Source: Phytophthora quininea
Lineage: Eukaryota > Oomycota > Peronosporomycetes > Peronosporales > Peronosporaceae
DNA: 39,434 bases
Direction of reading: 5' to 3'
NCBI GenBank assembly: GCA_011947345.1
Contig: JAAVTG010000029.1
Coordinates: 1 to 39,434 of the forward strand
Shown: in pieces, positions 27,447-37,538 of the stretch
How positions within the stretch are numbered: position 1 is the first letter of the stretch
How the letters are laid out: the number at the start of each line of letters is the position of its first letter
The notes under the pieces: model-generated
Told to the model about the DNA's origin: nothing
Databases searched by the model: none
What the model saw: the letters and a program-made list of their open reading frames with translations, nothing else
Made by a program: the position numbers and the translations under genes

Positions 27447-28515
27447 TCACCTTTGCTTCTTAGCACCCGCTACGCGCTGGCGGTGTTTACGTTGATACAG
27501 CCGGTTCCTCGCTCGAACGTCACGGGCTCGGTGCTGAGACTTCACAATAGCTCGTGCAAACGAAGCCAGCGCTGGAATGTCCACTTCGCCATCTTTTTCA
27601 AACGGTGTGAGGTGGTCAAGTGGGTGGACACTTCCATGGCTCACGTCACCACCGAGAACTTCACTGGACTTGTCCCTGCCGGGTTCACTTTCCGTGTGAA
27701 CAACGGCATTCTCCAGCTTGAAGGCATAGTCCAGATGCGTTAGCAGGTCATCTTCGTCCGGTGGCACGCTATCGGGATCACCACCAGCTGTCTCTGGTGC
27801 CCTAACAACAGGCGATGTTGTACCGCCCCGTACCCGCAATTCTTCGTCCAACGCATGCTTCCTCTTCACACAATCCATTGCAAACAAAGCCACAGATCCA
27901 ACATCCAATTCACCATCCCGCTCAAACGCAGCAAGATCATCATCACTGTTTGCACGGTTTACATTATCACCGATAGCACCGCCAGCGCCAATTCCACTAT
28001 CTTTCCCACCACCATACTCGGTAGCATTTTCCAGGTCGTAAGCAGCGTTCAAATGCGTCAACAGATCGTCTTCGTCCAAACTAGTACTCCATAGCCATTC
28101 AGAACCAGAGCTGTCGTTAACAAGCCTGCGACGAGCGTTATCACCACTGCGAGCTCCACGAGCGCCAGCAGCACCATCGAGCGCGCAACGAGCACCACCA
28201 CCACTGCGAGCTCCACGAGCGCCAGCAGCACCATCACATCCGCGAGCACCGTCCCCATCGAGCACGGGACGAGCGCCATCACCACCACGAGCCCAATCAC
28301 CGCGAACTCTGTATGTAGTGTATTCAACACGTGTTAGCTTGAATATTGGCACTTTCGAAGCACGCTTACCTAGGTCGCTTTATCGCTACTGCAGCTCCTG
28401 TGATTGCGCCCGGATCCGCAGCCAACGCTGGACCTTCAGGAGACGTCTCATTGACCTGATCCCCGCCGCGCCGCCTACGCTTTCCACACGCCACCGCGTC
28501 CTCCCTTGCGAGCAT
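27447..28515 (-). CDS. Left Helitron N-terminal module with an intron
   Basis: It starts at the ATG at 28515 (MLAREDAVACGKRRRRGGDQ), which has a nuclear-localisation-like basic patch. A 61-base GT-AG intron (28369-28309) joins it in frame to VRGDWARGGDGARPVLDGDG. Collagen-like Gly/Ala/Arg repeats (GAAGARGARSG, twice) follow. Two copies of an acidic unit come next, each with DEDDLLTHL..A, a Leu-Glu-Asn-Ala core and a charged helix (FERDGELDVGSVALFAMDCV; FEKDGEVDIPALASFARAIV). It ends with a bZIP-like basic patch RNRLYQRKHRQR. The frame stops at 27447 but continues after a small shift into the 16-residue repeat array. I infer DNA binding by this module; it is not a standard Helitron domain. Confidence 0.6.
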
Positions 28516-29488
28516 GCCGACCGCTCCTCTGCCCCGCAAAATCCAGAATGACACCAGTCAGCGGGCGAAGGGCGGAGGGCTCCGACGTGAAGCGCAGAGG
28601 CAGCCTGGGCCATGCCTGCATTTCCAGGAGTCAGCAGCTGCTTCGAGGACATTCCCTCCAGGTTTTGGCCAATTCGAACCTGTCGTGCGTGGACGCGACC
28701 AGCGGCGTCCTAGCTTCCTGCAGGTGGGCCACGCGCTCCATCATGAAGCCTGCTTGTGGGGCCTGCTCGCTAGGAAGCGCGCGCTGCTTTAGCGGGCGCC
28801 TGCGGCGCCCGATCTGTTCCGTAGAGTCATGTTTTGTGCTTCAGTTGAAATTCACTGAGAAATGCGAATTATCCTCATACAATTGCCTAGATAGATAAAG
28901 CTACTCTTCTCCGTTTCTTATGTAATTCACACCAAATACCGGTCAGAATACCGGTCAGAGAGGTAAAAGCCTTTCGCCGAGTGCTTTTCACTATGTAGTC
29001 CACATACTCTTGTGTGTAGTTGTGTAAAAATACCGGTATCTGACAAATCCCTGCGTGTTGTAAAAATAGTAGTAACGACAGTTCTTACGAACTGCGAATT
29101 ATAAAAATGGAATGGACTTTTTTTTTTAAATATGTTCTGTCCGACGAGCTTCCAGCGCATATCCGGAGGAGACGCAGCGGTGGAGGAGTGGAGAAGCCTC
29201 CTGCTGCAGCTAGAAGACAACTGCCGCTGCTAGTCTACTGCTGTTGGCAAACATGGTCGGTCACTTTTGTGTTGAGATCGCTCGCAAAATGCAAGCAATT
29301 TAACAACACGACCGCCCGCTTTTTATAATAACAGGACCCCATCATCGTTCCTTCGAAGCCACGCTTCCTGTTGCGCGAAACATTCGAGTGGATGCGCACG
29401 TCCTCTTTTATATTAACGCGCTCGTGGGTACCTGCTGCCTGGATTCATGAGAAGCTCATTTGCGAATCTACCGTGTTGCTGGCGAGTG
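28516..29488. other. Region between the two divergent Helitrons
   Basis: No clear gene on the plus strand. On the minus strand MMERVAHLQEARTPLVASTH (about 28754-28695) and RRSPPPFARLLVSFWILRGR read well, and could be a further upstream part of the left Helitron protein in shifted frames. The palindrome/ACCGGT cluster at 28938-29094 lies here, where both 5' ends should be. Confidence 0.35.
28938..29094. repeat. Second ACCGGT and palindrome cluster
   Basis: Three ACCGGT sites (28938, 28950, 29032; the first two as ATACCGGTCAGA direct repeats) are followed by the hairpin CAGTTCTTACGAACTG at 29079-29094. That hairpin is the reverse complement of the one at 12429-12444, since stem and loop both invert. 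Same ingredients and size as 12429-12587. Confidence 0.55.
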
Positions 29489-29974
29489 ATGGACACAACG
29501 AAGCGAAAGCGAGCAGTAGATGACAGGTCAGATGATGATGACAGTGAAAGTGACCTCTTAAAGCATCTGGACGAAAACCGACAGCGACAGGTTGAAGCAT
29601 GGAGAGGCGAACAACAGCGAGTATATCTGCAGGGTGCTTGTGGGGATAATGTTGAGAACGTGCTGAGTGGGAATCTATTTTGCTCTCGCTACATTTCTGG
29701 AGGTTTGGCTTCTGCTGTGGAGACTGCACACATGATGACAATAGAGGACGATGTCGATGCCACACGGATCGATCAATTGGTGGAGGAGAGACGGAAGGAG
29801 ATGAACCGCATTCGACAGCGTCGGTTTCGGCTCAAGAAGCGAGCCAAGTTGGCTAGCGCAGCAGTCACCGGCGTTGGCGGTGAAGGTCGTGGTGATGGTG
29901 GTGATGGTGGTGGAGTTGTGGCCGCTGCTGCGGAAGATGACCAAGGGATGACAACGGTGGAGGGCGACGATTAG
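29489..29974 (+). CDS. Right Helitron N-terminal module
   Basis: It begins MDTTKRKRAVDDRSDDDDSE (nuclear-localisation-like patch followed by an acidic run), then SDLLKHLDENRQRQVEAWRG, and a bZIP-like basic patch EMNRIRQRRFRLKKRAK. It ends in a Gly/Asp-rich tail with a stop at 29972-29974. About 30 bases later a second basic patch, LNRIRQQQYRYKHDIK, leads into the DUF6570-like part. It shares the acidic-unit-then-basic-patch plan of the left copy (DLLTHL.. then RNRLYQRKHRQR) but lacks the 16-residue repeat. The two modules have diverged far more than the Rep and helicase parts. Confidence 0.55.
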   Translation: MDTTKRKRAVDDRSDDDDSESDLLKHLDENRQRQVEAWRGEQQRVYLQGACGDNVENVLSGNLFCSRYISGGLASAVETAHMMTIEDDVDATRIDQLVEERRKEMNRIRQRRFRLKKRAKLASAAVTGVGGEGRGDGGDGGGVVAAAAEDDQGMTTVEGDD

Positions 29975-30099
29975 GGTGCTGATGAGAGAAAGAAAAGCTG
30001 AATCGCATTCGACAGCAACAGTACCGATATAAGCACGATATCAAGAACGAGGCGTGCAGATTTGACAACGAACTTAGCTCTAGGGAGCGAGCACACTGT

Positions 30100-31584
30100 A
30101 TGAAGGGACTGCAGCGGGCTCTTGGACCAGAAGGTCTAGACGAATGCGTGTGTGCCTTATGTGACCGCCTGGTACTTCGTTGCGTATCGCGCAGAGTGAA
30201 TGACACTGACCTTAATTATCTCAAGATGATGACGAAAGCTCTGCACGTAGACACATCCAAACTACCTGAAGCGCTCATTAATCAGTATCGTCCTCCAGAT
30301 CATCTAACTACGCTTCCTGACGCTATGGTCTCTCCCCGAGCGATACAGACCCACACTAATGAGCATAATTTACTACGCTCGTGGTTTTGGTGTGCAACGA
30401 GTGTGACAACGCTATTCAGCATGGAAAACTACCAAAATTTGCGATAGCGAATGGATTTTTCATTGGGAGACTTCCAGAGCATCTACGAGACTTAACACTG
30501 CCAGAACGTTTCATGACACAGCTGGCGAATGTTGTTGCCCTGACTCGAGTGATGCGGGGTGGCCGCCACCGATGCATACGGTCGCATTGCATTGCGTTTG
30601 ACTGTACACCGGGGCCTCCAATTTCGTTGCTACCGCGATCACTAGCTGGCGTGACTTCGTATCGCGTTGTGATGGTTGGCGAGTTTACCGCGGGACAAGT
30701 TGACCAAGTTCGCAAGTTGCATCGAATCAGAAACAAATCTGTTCGAGATGTGTTTGGGTTTTACAAGTTACGCAATCATTTGTACGCAGATATATCGGAA
30801 GATGGATATGTGATGAAGAGTGTATTTACTGATGATCGTGTCGAGCAAGTGTTTGTGGAGCACATTCCCGATCCTGATGGTAAATTAGATGATGAAATGA
30901 ATGGAGAGCAACACAGTGTTCGTGGCGAATCTGACGCTTGGCGCGTGGTGGGGAAGAAAACGAGTGCAGGGTGATTGAGCGGCGCATAGGTTTAGCTGAT
31001 GATGGTACACCCGCTGTAGATCACGCTAATCCGACTGCGACTAAAGCGAATGAAAGTGGAGAACGTGAATTTGAGATCCGCAGATCTAATCACATTGCAA
31101 ATGGCATTTCTAGAGATCTGCTAGCTCGAATGTTTCCTCATCTGTTCCCTTTGGCCGAGGAGGTCCTGGAGAGCACCGACGGATTAGTGTTTCGGTGCAA
31201 GAATGCGCTAAATACTATACCATGCTGAGCGGACGTCAATTTGCTGAAGATGAGCTTTTCTTACTGGTTGCGTTCGATCGAATCTCGTTGAGCAACATGT
31301 ACATCCAAAATCACATACGCTGCCAACGCTTTCCACATCTTCTGGAAGGCTACGAAAACCTCAGTTCGGAACAGTTGGGCCAGGCCTTACTCGAAAATGA
31401 GAGGCGGCGCCACGGGTGCTTACCATGGAAATCTTCGGAGGATACTGTTGCCCAACGATTTCTTAAGACAGTCGAAATAGGCACTCGCTCCGTCTGGGAA
31501 GTAATGCTGAGCGAGCTCAGTGTCATCACAAAGCTTTTGCCTATCAGGCTAGATTCGGACAGCCGGCCCTCTTCGTTACGTTGA
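30100..31584 (+). CDS. Right Helitron: DUF6570-like and Helitron N-terminal region
   Basis: GLQRALGPEGLDECVCALCD, then after a one-base change near 30400 VCNECDNAIQHGKLPKFAIA and NGFFIGRLPEHLRDLTLPER, intact where the left copy shifts. RVIERRIGLADDG and RMFPHLFPLAEE follow after a shift near 30955, and CAKYYTMLSGRQFAEDELFL after another near 31170. The frames are close enough to the left copy to place each break. It ends in the Rep motif 1 region (RPSSLR in the wrong frame; the other frame has the TPNTDNSL of motif 1 at about 31581). Confidence 0.75.
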
Positions 31585-33129
31585 CCCCCAACACCGATAA
31601 CTCTTTGGTGTTGGCGCAGTATACGGAATTTCATCCCTTGATACACTTTTTGACATCCTGGAGGCTCGTCTACCCAGTAAATCAGAACTACGAGAGGCGA
31701 GCAGAGGGAACGATTCTGCTTCGGCACGCCTCTTCATTCGGCAAGTTGATGCATTTATCCGATATGCATTAGGTATGGATCCTGCCACCCACAAACAACT
31801 ACCTTTCCGCGGCCTCTTTGGGGACGTCAAGGCTTTCTTTGGTATGGTAGAAACTCAGGGCCGGGGTACTCTACACATTCAATTTCTTATCTGGCTAGAC
31901 AACTGCCCTCAAAACTCAGTTGCTACCGAAAAGCTATTGGATTCTCACCTGGGCAAAGATTTTTGCCAGCTCGTGACATTATACGCCGAAAGTGTGGTTC
32001 GAAATGATCTGCCTATTCCGCTTGACGAATGCGGCTGTTCTAAGTGTGGTGCCAGCTTTGACAACCTCGTTGCCCTACCAATTCCAGACCAAGCCCGAAA
32101 GAAGGTACAAACTCGTCATTTGCAAGCTCGGTTTAGGCGTAATGTAGTGGAGCCAGTGTTAGCGGAGTGTCGATGCTGCAGTGCGCAATTCAGTTCGCAG
32201 CATCTCATCCGTAGTGCTCTGCTAAAGGCTCGACCAAAGTTTTGGCCAGCATGGGAGCGCCACCTATCTGCTCACGAAATCGAGGATCAGGCTCGCCTGG
32301 AGATAAAATGCCGGCACTCAAAGCAGCACGCTGTCAATAAAGTTTGTGATCGCGAGTCAGTTCATGCAAGTTTTTGCTGCGAGACATGGTATCGCGACGG
32401 GACCTCGGAGCTGCTGGAGCAGTCCAACCACGCGCAGATGGCTCTATGCAAAGCCGATGATGATCCGTTCCGCAATGATGCATATTGACAAGATTAATTG
32501 AAGCACTGCCACCGTTTACCACCGATGCTCGATTGTCGAAGCAATCTCTTGACTACATGGTTTCCGTTCTGGTTGTGTTGGTCAATCAGCATCTTTGGTG
32601 CCACACGGCGAGCTGCTTTAAGCAATCTGTGGTAACAGCGAATGATTCTTTCTGTCGCTACCGATTTCCTCGCCCGCGCTTTGACGCCACCTCGTTTAAA
32701 TCGTCTGGTGTAGAGCTAAAGAGAACTCTCGGACATGAATTTGTGAATGGATTCAATTACGAGATAATGAATACATTTAAATGTAATCACGACGTCCAGA
32801 TCCTGCTAGGCGGCAGCGATGCTACCGAGCGGATACACTACTGCTGTAAATATGTAACAAAACAGCAAAAACGATTAGATTCGCAAGTGGCTGTTGCTGT
32901 GGCCGCGTTGAAGAGACGACAGATACGCGAAAGTATCGAAGCGACTCCTGCTGATTCATCTGTTCCTAATCAACACATTGTGGCTCGAAAGCGCGTCGCT
33001 GCGCTAATAGGAAATAGCAGGACCTCTGGCAGCTCTCTACCTTTACCGTGGATCGTGTTGCTACTCGAGCGCAAAGTGTACGACATTGCCTCTTGGAGAT
33101 GTGATTCGACAGCTAATGAGATCAGATGA
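31581..33129 (+). CDS. Right Helitron: Rep region with damaged HUH motif
   Basis: Motif 1 TPNTDNSL is at the start. MVETQGRGTLHIQFLIWL is the HUH region, with CAC at 31874-31876 kept but the second His replaced by Gln (CAA at 31880-31882). Cys pairs follow (CGCSKCG, CRCCSAQFSSQH). The catalytic-tyrosine motif IHYCCKYVTKQQKR is intact, with TAT at 32851-32853. There are frame shifts near 31640-31775 and 32486. Loss of one metal-binding His should abolish cleavage. Confidence 0.8.
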
Positions 33130-33194
33130 GTATTCCTGCAACCTTGTCAATGATGCAGATGACGCACAAAAACAAATTTTCGTGCAGTATCATA

Positions 33195-34221
33195 TCTTGA
33201 CGACTACATTTTTCGACCCAAGAAGCTTGAGGAGGTGAACCTGTACGAGTTTTCTATGTGGTACTTCAGAAAAAGTACGAGCAAGCCTCGAGTAGTAGGC
33301 TAGGCTTTGCTTGCGGCCACCCTCTAAGCAAAAACACTGTTTAGGGAATCGATACAAAGAGGTTGTCCCTGTCGTACAAAACTTTCGGATGCCCAACACG
33401 GTAGGGAAGCATCAACAGAAAAGAAATGCAAGTATGCGGTGCTGGCATTGGTGCTCTTTAAGCCATTTCGTGGCCTGGACGGTCTCATTGGTTGTGCAGA
33501 AGACTTAGATGAACAAAGGTGGATCGATACCTATGAGCAGTGGAGACCTCAGTGTAGTGAATTTGCTCAAACCATTTTAGACAACATGGCCGATTATTAT
33601 AGCGGGTTCGAGAGGGCAAAACTACGAAGAGAAGTAGCAGCTGCGGCTGAACAGGGTGCATTTGATGTCGATTCTGACGATGACTCAAATGACGATAACG
33701 ATGATCTAGATGATGTCGACATGCTAGAAGAGGATGAGGACAATAGAGGGCTACTCCAGATGTGGGAGCTAGAAGTGATCCTGACGCCATCTTAGAGAGC
33801 TCGTCAGTGCATCCGGCTGCTTGCCCAACGTCATCAAACCCTGACAGGAAAATTGCATACATGATGGACCTTTTAAGGATCGAGAAATGTTACGGGGCGT
33901 TGCTGAAAAATTGCCTCAGGGGCCGGTTGCTGCACGGTCAACTTCAGAACTACCGCCCACCCATTCTATGAGGAAGTGGGTAAAAGATGCTGACACTGAC
34001 AACGCATTGACTTCGAGCCTTGCCCCAACAACAATGCCGGACCACTGTACAGAGGTGGTGGAGCTCCTGGATAACTCTCTACTTGGGTCTAGCATGGCCT
34101 GGCAGCCTCCGACAGCTTTATCGCATGCTCCTAAGGTGGTAAAGAACTTTGCTAGTGTTTCAGATACTTCCACAGCATTCACCCTCAACGAGAGACAACA
34201 CTGGGCTATTCAAGTATTTCA
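33195..34221 (+). pseudogene. Right Helitron: helicase N-terminal part, broken
   Basis: Fragments in several frames match the left copy: VNLYEFSMWYFRK (about 33235), LALVLFKPFRGLDGLIGCAE, DEQRWIDTYEQWRPQCSEFA, an Asp-rich linker near 33660-33760, MRKWVKDADTDNALTSSLAP and FTLNERQHWAIQ. The text breaks off at the left inversion breakpoint. It is broken by stops (TAG at about 33301) as well as shifts. Confidence 0.75.
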
Positions 34222-34878
34222 GGACCCGCGAATTAATTATCTGTACAAATTCAGGAGTCCAGACTCCGAGGCGCGCCTGCTGGCACCCGCGACCCCATTC
34301 TAGGTCCTCCTTAAATTGAACAGAGTCTTTCAAAATCACGACATCCCTAAATTCGCACCAAAGCTGGTAGCCGGCGAGCTCGTCTGTAGACATATTTGTC
34401 TTCGTGGAAGGGTCTTTATACAATGGTTCTCCCCACCGGAGGCAACTCAAAATCTCCAACTAGAACGACGTGAACACCCCAAACGGAACATCAAAACTTT
34501 CTTCGCAATGCGTAGGCGCTTGTCAAGCTGCGAAAGCTGGAACTTCTTCATCATAGAAACCTCATCGATGATAATCAGATCAAGGTTTGCGATTGCATCG
34601 CTTGTGCCCTTCTTTCGAATTTGCAATAGAAACCCTTCTAGAGTTCGCCCCTAATGAGTGTCGCCGCTTTGCCAGTCAGCGCCGTCTTAACAACACACTC
34701 GGCACGACCCCAGCTTTCGCAAAGTGCCTGAACTGACTCTACAATTCGACTCTTTCCTGTGCCTCCTTCACCCCCAGGAACATAAGAAGTTGGCGGTCAC
34801 GCAGTGCCATTAGTGTCTCGCCTGAATCATAGGACTCCTCCGCAAGTCTCCATCTAATCAATAGAGCCTTTTCTATCC
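34222..34878 (-). other. Inverted segment carrying the PIF1 helicase core
   Basis: Read on the minus strand this segment gives ALLIRWRLAEESYD, GEGGTGKSR (Walker A), KTALTGKAAT, DLIIIDEVSMMKK (Walker B), VLVGDF followed by ELPPVGGEPLYKDPS, LAGYQLWCEFRD and EFVQIINSRVLKYLN, all in the left-copy order. Flanking sequence on the plus strand is the same gene in the other direction. TCAGGA at 34219-34224 and TCCTGA at 34876-34881 are inverted copies at the two joins, so the flip probably arose by exchange at them. Frame shifts also occur inside. Confidence 0.88.
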
Positions 34879-35756
34879 TGAGGATGCTAAGCAGGAAGTA
34901 GCTACTCAACAAATTTATGACACTTTCGTGACTCCGGACAACTCAACAAGAACGTCAATCAACAACCTATACATTTCAACAGCAGCGAAGATACTACCGA
35001 AAGGTGAGTATCCAGTTCGTGTTGTAGCAAACTTCAAGGGCAAGCTATCTGGGCTCCGCGCGGCCGAAGTGCGAGACATTATGGCGCTTCCGGACTCCAA
35101 ATTTGGTCGTATGGCTCCGTACGTGGACTTGATCGTGGGCATGCCCATACAAATCACGCAAAACATTCGACCAGCAAAAATGGTGGCGAACGGGACTCTT
35201 GGTCGTTTAGAAGCTATTTGCTTTCAACCTGGCACGACATTTCGATTAGTTCATGACAGTGTTGCGGACATGACGGTGAAAGTTCCCAGTTTGCCCCCTC
35301 CTGCAGTACTTGCTCGACTTGATCGCGGTCCGGGCGCCAGTCCAATGTTAGGTAGTGTTGATCGAAACATATTCCCCTGTTCTTCGACAGCGAAGGCTAC
35401 AGCGCGTGCAATATCGTCCTTGCTGGGGTTGTAGGCGGTGTACCGCGTTCCCTGTCCACTCGGATTCAGCAGTTCCCGCTAGTGTGCGCTGTGTCTTCCA
35501 CTGTGTACAAGGTGCAGGGGAGGCTTTGAATAGCATGGTGGTAACAGAGTGGCGGTCTAGCAACTCTTTCGCGAACAAGAACTAACAGCCCAACCTATTG
35601 GTGTCACGTGCAACAAGCAGAGCTGCTTTTGCTGCACTCTCTCCACTGACGAGCGATATAATTGCTTGGGCTCAACCCCCACAAGCTGCAATCGACGAAG
35701 AGGCTCGTCTCGAATGCCTCAGCTGTGAAACTATTGCTCGACTGCGAAATTCATAA
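34879..35756 (+). pseudogene. Right Helitron: helicase C-terminal part, broken
   Basis: DAKQEVATQQIYDTFVTPDN, then INNLYISTAAKILPKGEYPV, LIVGMPIQITQNIRPAKMVA with NGTLGRLEA, and VYKVQGEALNSMVVTEWRSS. After the TAA at 35583-35585, in the same frame, comes QPNLLVSRATSRAAFAALSP and a stop at 35754-35756. A shift near 35385 separates the two halves. It matches 22452-21430 of the left copy. Confidence 0.8.
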
Positions 35757-36119
35757 CCGCGTTCGTTCGGTGCAAGTGGAAGCTGAATGCGCAAATGGTA
35801 AAACACAATCTGACTGAGAAGGTTTTAAGCGGCGCAAGCAGGCGTGCTAAACACCAACAACCAGGCCCAACGGCAAGATGGTAATCGCGACAGCGCTTTC
35901 AAGTTCAGCGTGCGTGTGTCAATATCTCAAGGTATTATTTATATTTTTTCGTTTTGTGTAAGTTGTTTCGGGTAAGTAACCCAGTGACAAGTACGACAGG
36001 AACATGAACACAACGTACATCGCCGCCGTGTAGATGACACCGTACACGATCCACTCCATCTCCGTGTCTACGCGGCCAACGACCTGGCCATCCGTTGATG
36101 CACGGGCTACTGTGAGCAG
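35757..36119. other. Helitron 3' flank and a possible transporter C-terminus
   Basis: I could not find a convincing Helitron end. On the minus strand 36131-35919 a frame ends VDTEMEWIVYGVIYTAAMYV, VFMFLSYLSLGYLPETTYTK, one membrane helix before a polar tail. It may be the detached C-terminus of a PDR-type transporter (one lies just to the right, on the other strand), but the similarity is weak. Confidence 0.3.
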
Positions 36120-37085
36120 CTGGACGTGCACTAGGAGGCTGCTACCATTCGCGAGGCGTTGGCCTTCAGCTCGTTCCTCGGTCAGGATGCGTCGATCCCC
36201 GGCTCCAAGAAGTACGACTCGGTTGACGAGTTCATTGAGCTGCTCGGTCTGGAGGATATCGCCGACCAGGTCATCCGCGGCAGCTCCGTGAAGCAGATGC
36301 AGCGTCTGACGATCGGTGTGGAGCTGGCAGCTCAGCCGACGGTGGTCTTCCTAGACGAGGCGACGAGTGGGTTGGATGCTCGCTCGGCTAAGCTGATCAT
36401 GGACGGCATCCGAAAGTGGCCGATTCCGGTCGTGTAATTATTTGCACGATCCGCCAGCAGTCGTCGGAGTTTTTTACCTGTTCGACAGTTTGCTGCTGCT
36501 CAAGCGTGATGTGGCGCCGCTGCCGAAGGGCTACAACCCCGCCGCTTGAATGCTCGATTGCATCGGTGCTGTCGTGAACAGTGGCGCCGCTCAGATTACT
36601 TCTACTAGAGCTCGTACCGCCAGGTGCTGGATGCCGATATGGCCAAAGAGGGTGTGACGGTGCCGTCGCCCAACCTCCCCGAGATAGAGTTCGCCAAGAA
36701 GCGTGTTGCTACCTCTCTGACGCAGATGCTGTTCGTGGTGGGCCGCTTCTTCATGATGTTCTGGGGCACGCTGACGTACAATTTGGTCATGGCCGTGTTC
36801 CTGGCGCTGCTCTTCGGCATTGTGTCCATTGACGCCGGCTACGACTCGTACTCGGGACTGAACTCGGACGTCGGTATGGTGTACATCGCCTCGGTCTTAT
36901 TGGCGATGACGGCGTTCCAGAGCGTGCTGCCGCTCTCATCGTCCGAGCGGGCCTCGTACTACCGCGAGCGCGCTTCGCAGACGTACAACACGTTCTGGCG
37001 AGACTCGGTCCCCACCCTCATCGCTTTGACGCAAATGATGCAGCGCTCTCTGACAAAATCGCAGCCAAGCAGCACGCGCCCCTGA
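36120..37085 (+). pseudogene. PDR-type ABCG transporter fragment
   Basis: The second nucleotide-binding domain and start of the second membrane domain of a full-size pleiotropic-drug-resistance transporter. Visible: EAATIREALAFSSFLGQDAS, VIRGSSVKQMQRLTIGVELA (ABC signature region with RLTIGVELA), VFLDEATSGLDARSAKLIMD (Walker B and D-loop; Ala replaces the usual Pro in DEPTSG). A stop at 36435 and two frame changes follow (QQSSEFF, DSLLLLK-like text), then VLDADMAKEGVTVPSPNLPE and two to three TM segments (LTYNLVMAVFLALLFGIVSI, MVYIASVLLAMTAFQSVLPL) and YYRERASQTYNTFWRDSVPT. No first half and no Walker A are seen. A decayed fragment. Confidence 0.82.
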
Positions 37086-37249
37086 TCGCCCAGCGTCGAT
37101 GTCGCCATACCGGTAGTCTCGGCACGCCGAACAACCAGTCCGAGCAAGAGAATACCCGCGAGCACGCGCGGTTGTTGGCTGTAACCCGAAGCCCAATGTG
37201 CTGGACTTGCGATGGCAATGTCCGAGAGCGGTCGCGCTGCATTCTTGGA

Positions 37250-37538
37250 AGATGGGACGCACTTCACGGAGAAGGTCGGTCAAACAACTTAATCTGCGAC
37301 GGCAGCGACCCGAAGCGCGTCGGGAGGTTGAAAAAATGCCGTCCGCCCCCTTCAGCGTGCCCGCCATGGCGATCGGGTAGTCCTTCTTGGGCGCGGCGTG
37401 GAGGGTCGTCAGCAGGTCCTCGGGCAGCGTCTCCTGCACCTGGTAGATGGAATCACGCCGGGAATGGACTCGACGCCTTACTTCACGGACTCGGCCAGCG
37501 TGGCGATGTGGTTGTAGCACGAGTGCAATATTTGCCAT
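37250..37538 (-). pseudogene. WrbA-type NAD(P)H:quinone oxidoreductase fragment
   Basis: A flavodoxin-fold quinone reductase N-terminal half. The ATG at 37538 gives MANIALV, then a shift leads to YNHIATLAESVK, matching the FMN-phosphate loop of WrbA ('YxxYGHIxxLAExxxxG'). A TAA follows directly, then GVESIPGV. The frame changes to IYQVQETLPEDLLTTLHAAP and KKDYPIAMAGTLKGADGI, and then to FNLPTRFGSLPSQIKLFDR, the second FMN loop. After that the similarity stops, so about 90 of roughly 200 residues remain. Confidence 0.7.

Larger units (their letters stand above)
21430..28515 (-). mobile_element. Left Helitron (Rep/PIF1-helicase transposon)
   Basis: A rolling-circle transposon coding region read leftward: variable N-terminal module, Helitron-like N-terminal domain, HUH Rep nuclease, then PIF1-type helicase. 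It shares the gene order and high protein similarity with the right Helitron at 29489-35756, in opposite orientation. The frame is broken about ten times, mostly by single missing bases in A/T or C runs on the given strand (26797-26801, 25788-25792, 25599-25602, 25364-25367, 25199-25203). There is also one in-frame TAG at 24018-24020. The catalytic motifs are all present. I could not define the DNA termini. Confidence 0.9.
29489..35756 (+). mobile_element. Right Helitron (internally inverted, inactive)
   Basis: The same order of domains as the left Helitron, reading rightward: N-terminal module, DUF6570-like and Helitron N-terminal region, Rep, PIF1 helicase. Unlike the left copy it has a true structural rearrangement, with the helicase core at about 34222-34878 on the opposite strand. 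It also has a Gln in the HUH motif, a TAA at 35583-35585 and many frame shifts, so it cannot encode a working transposase. The C-terminal residues AIDEEARLECLSCETIARLR align with the left copy's tail. Confidence 0.9.

Noticed and set aside
27180..27450. CRISPR-like array from the 48-bp repeats
   Set aside because: The units are contiguous with no spacers and keep a protein frame, and the genome is eukaryotic.
34222..34878. A separate minus-strand helicase gene
   Set aside because: Its neighbours are the missing halves of the same gene on the plus strand, so it is an inverted internal part, not an independent gene.
36936..37538. A 200-residue minus-strand protein
   Set aside because: Only the first part matches WrbA; the rest is antisense to the PDR fragment and in the wrong frame.
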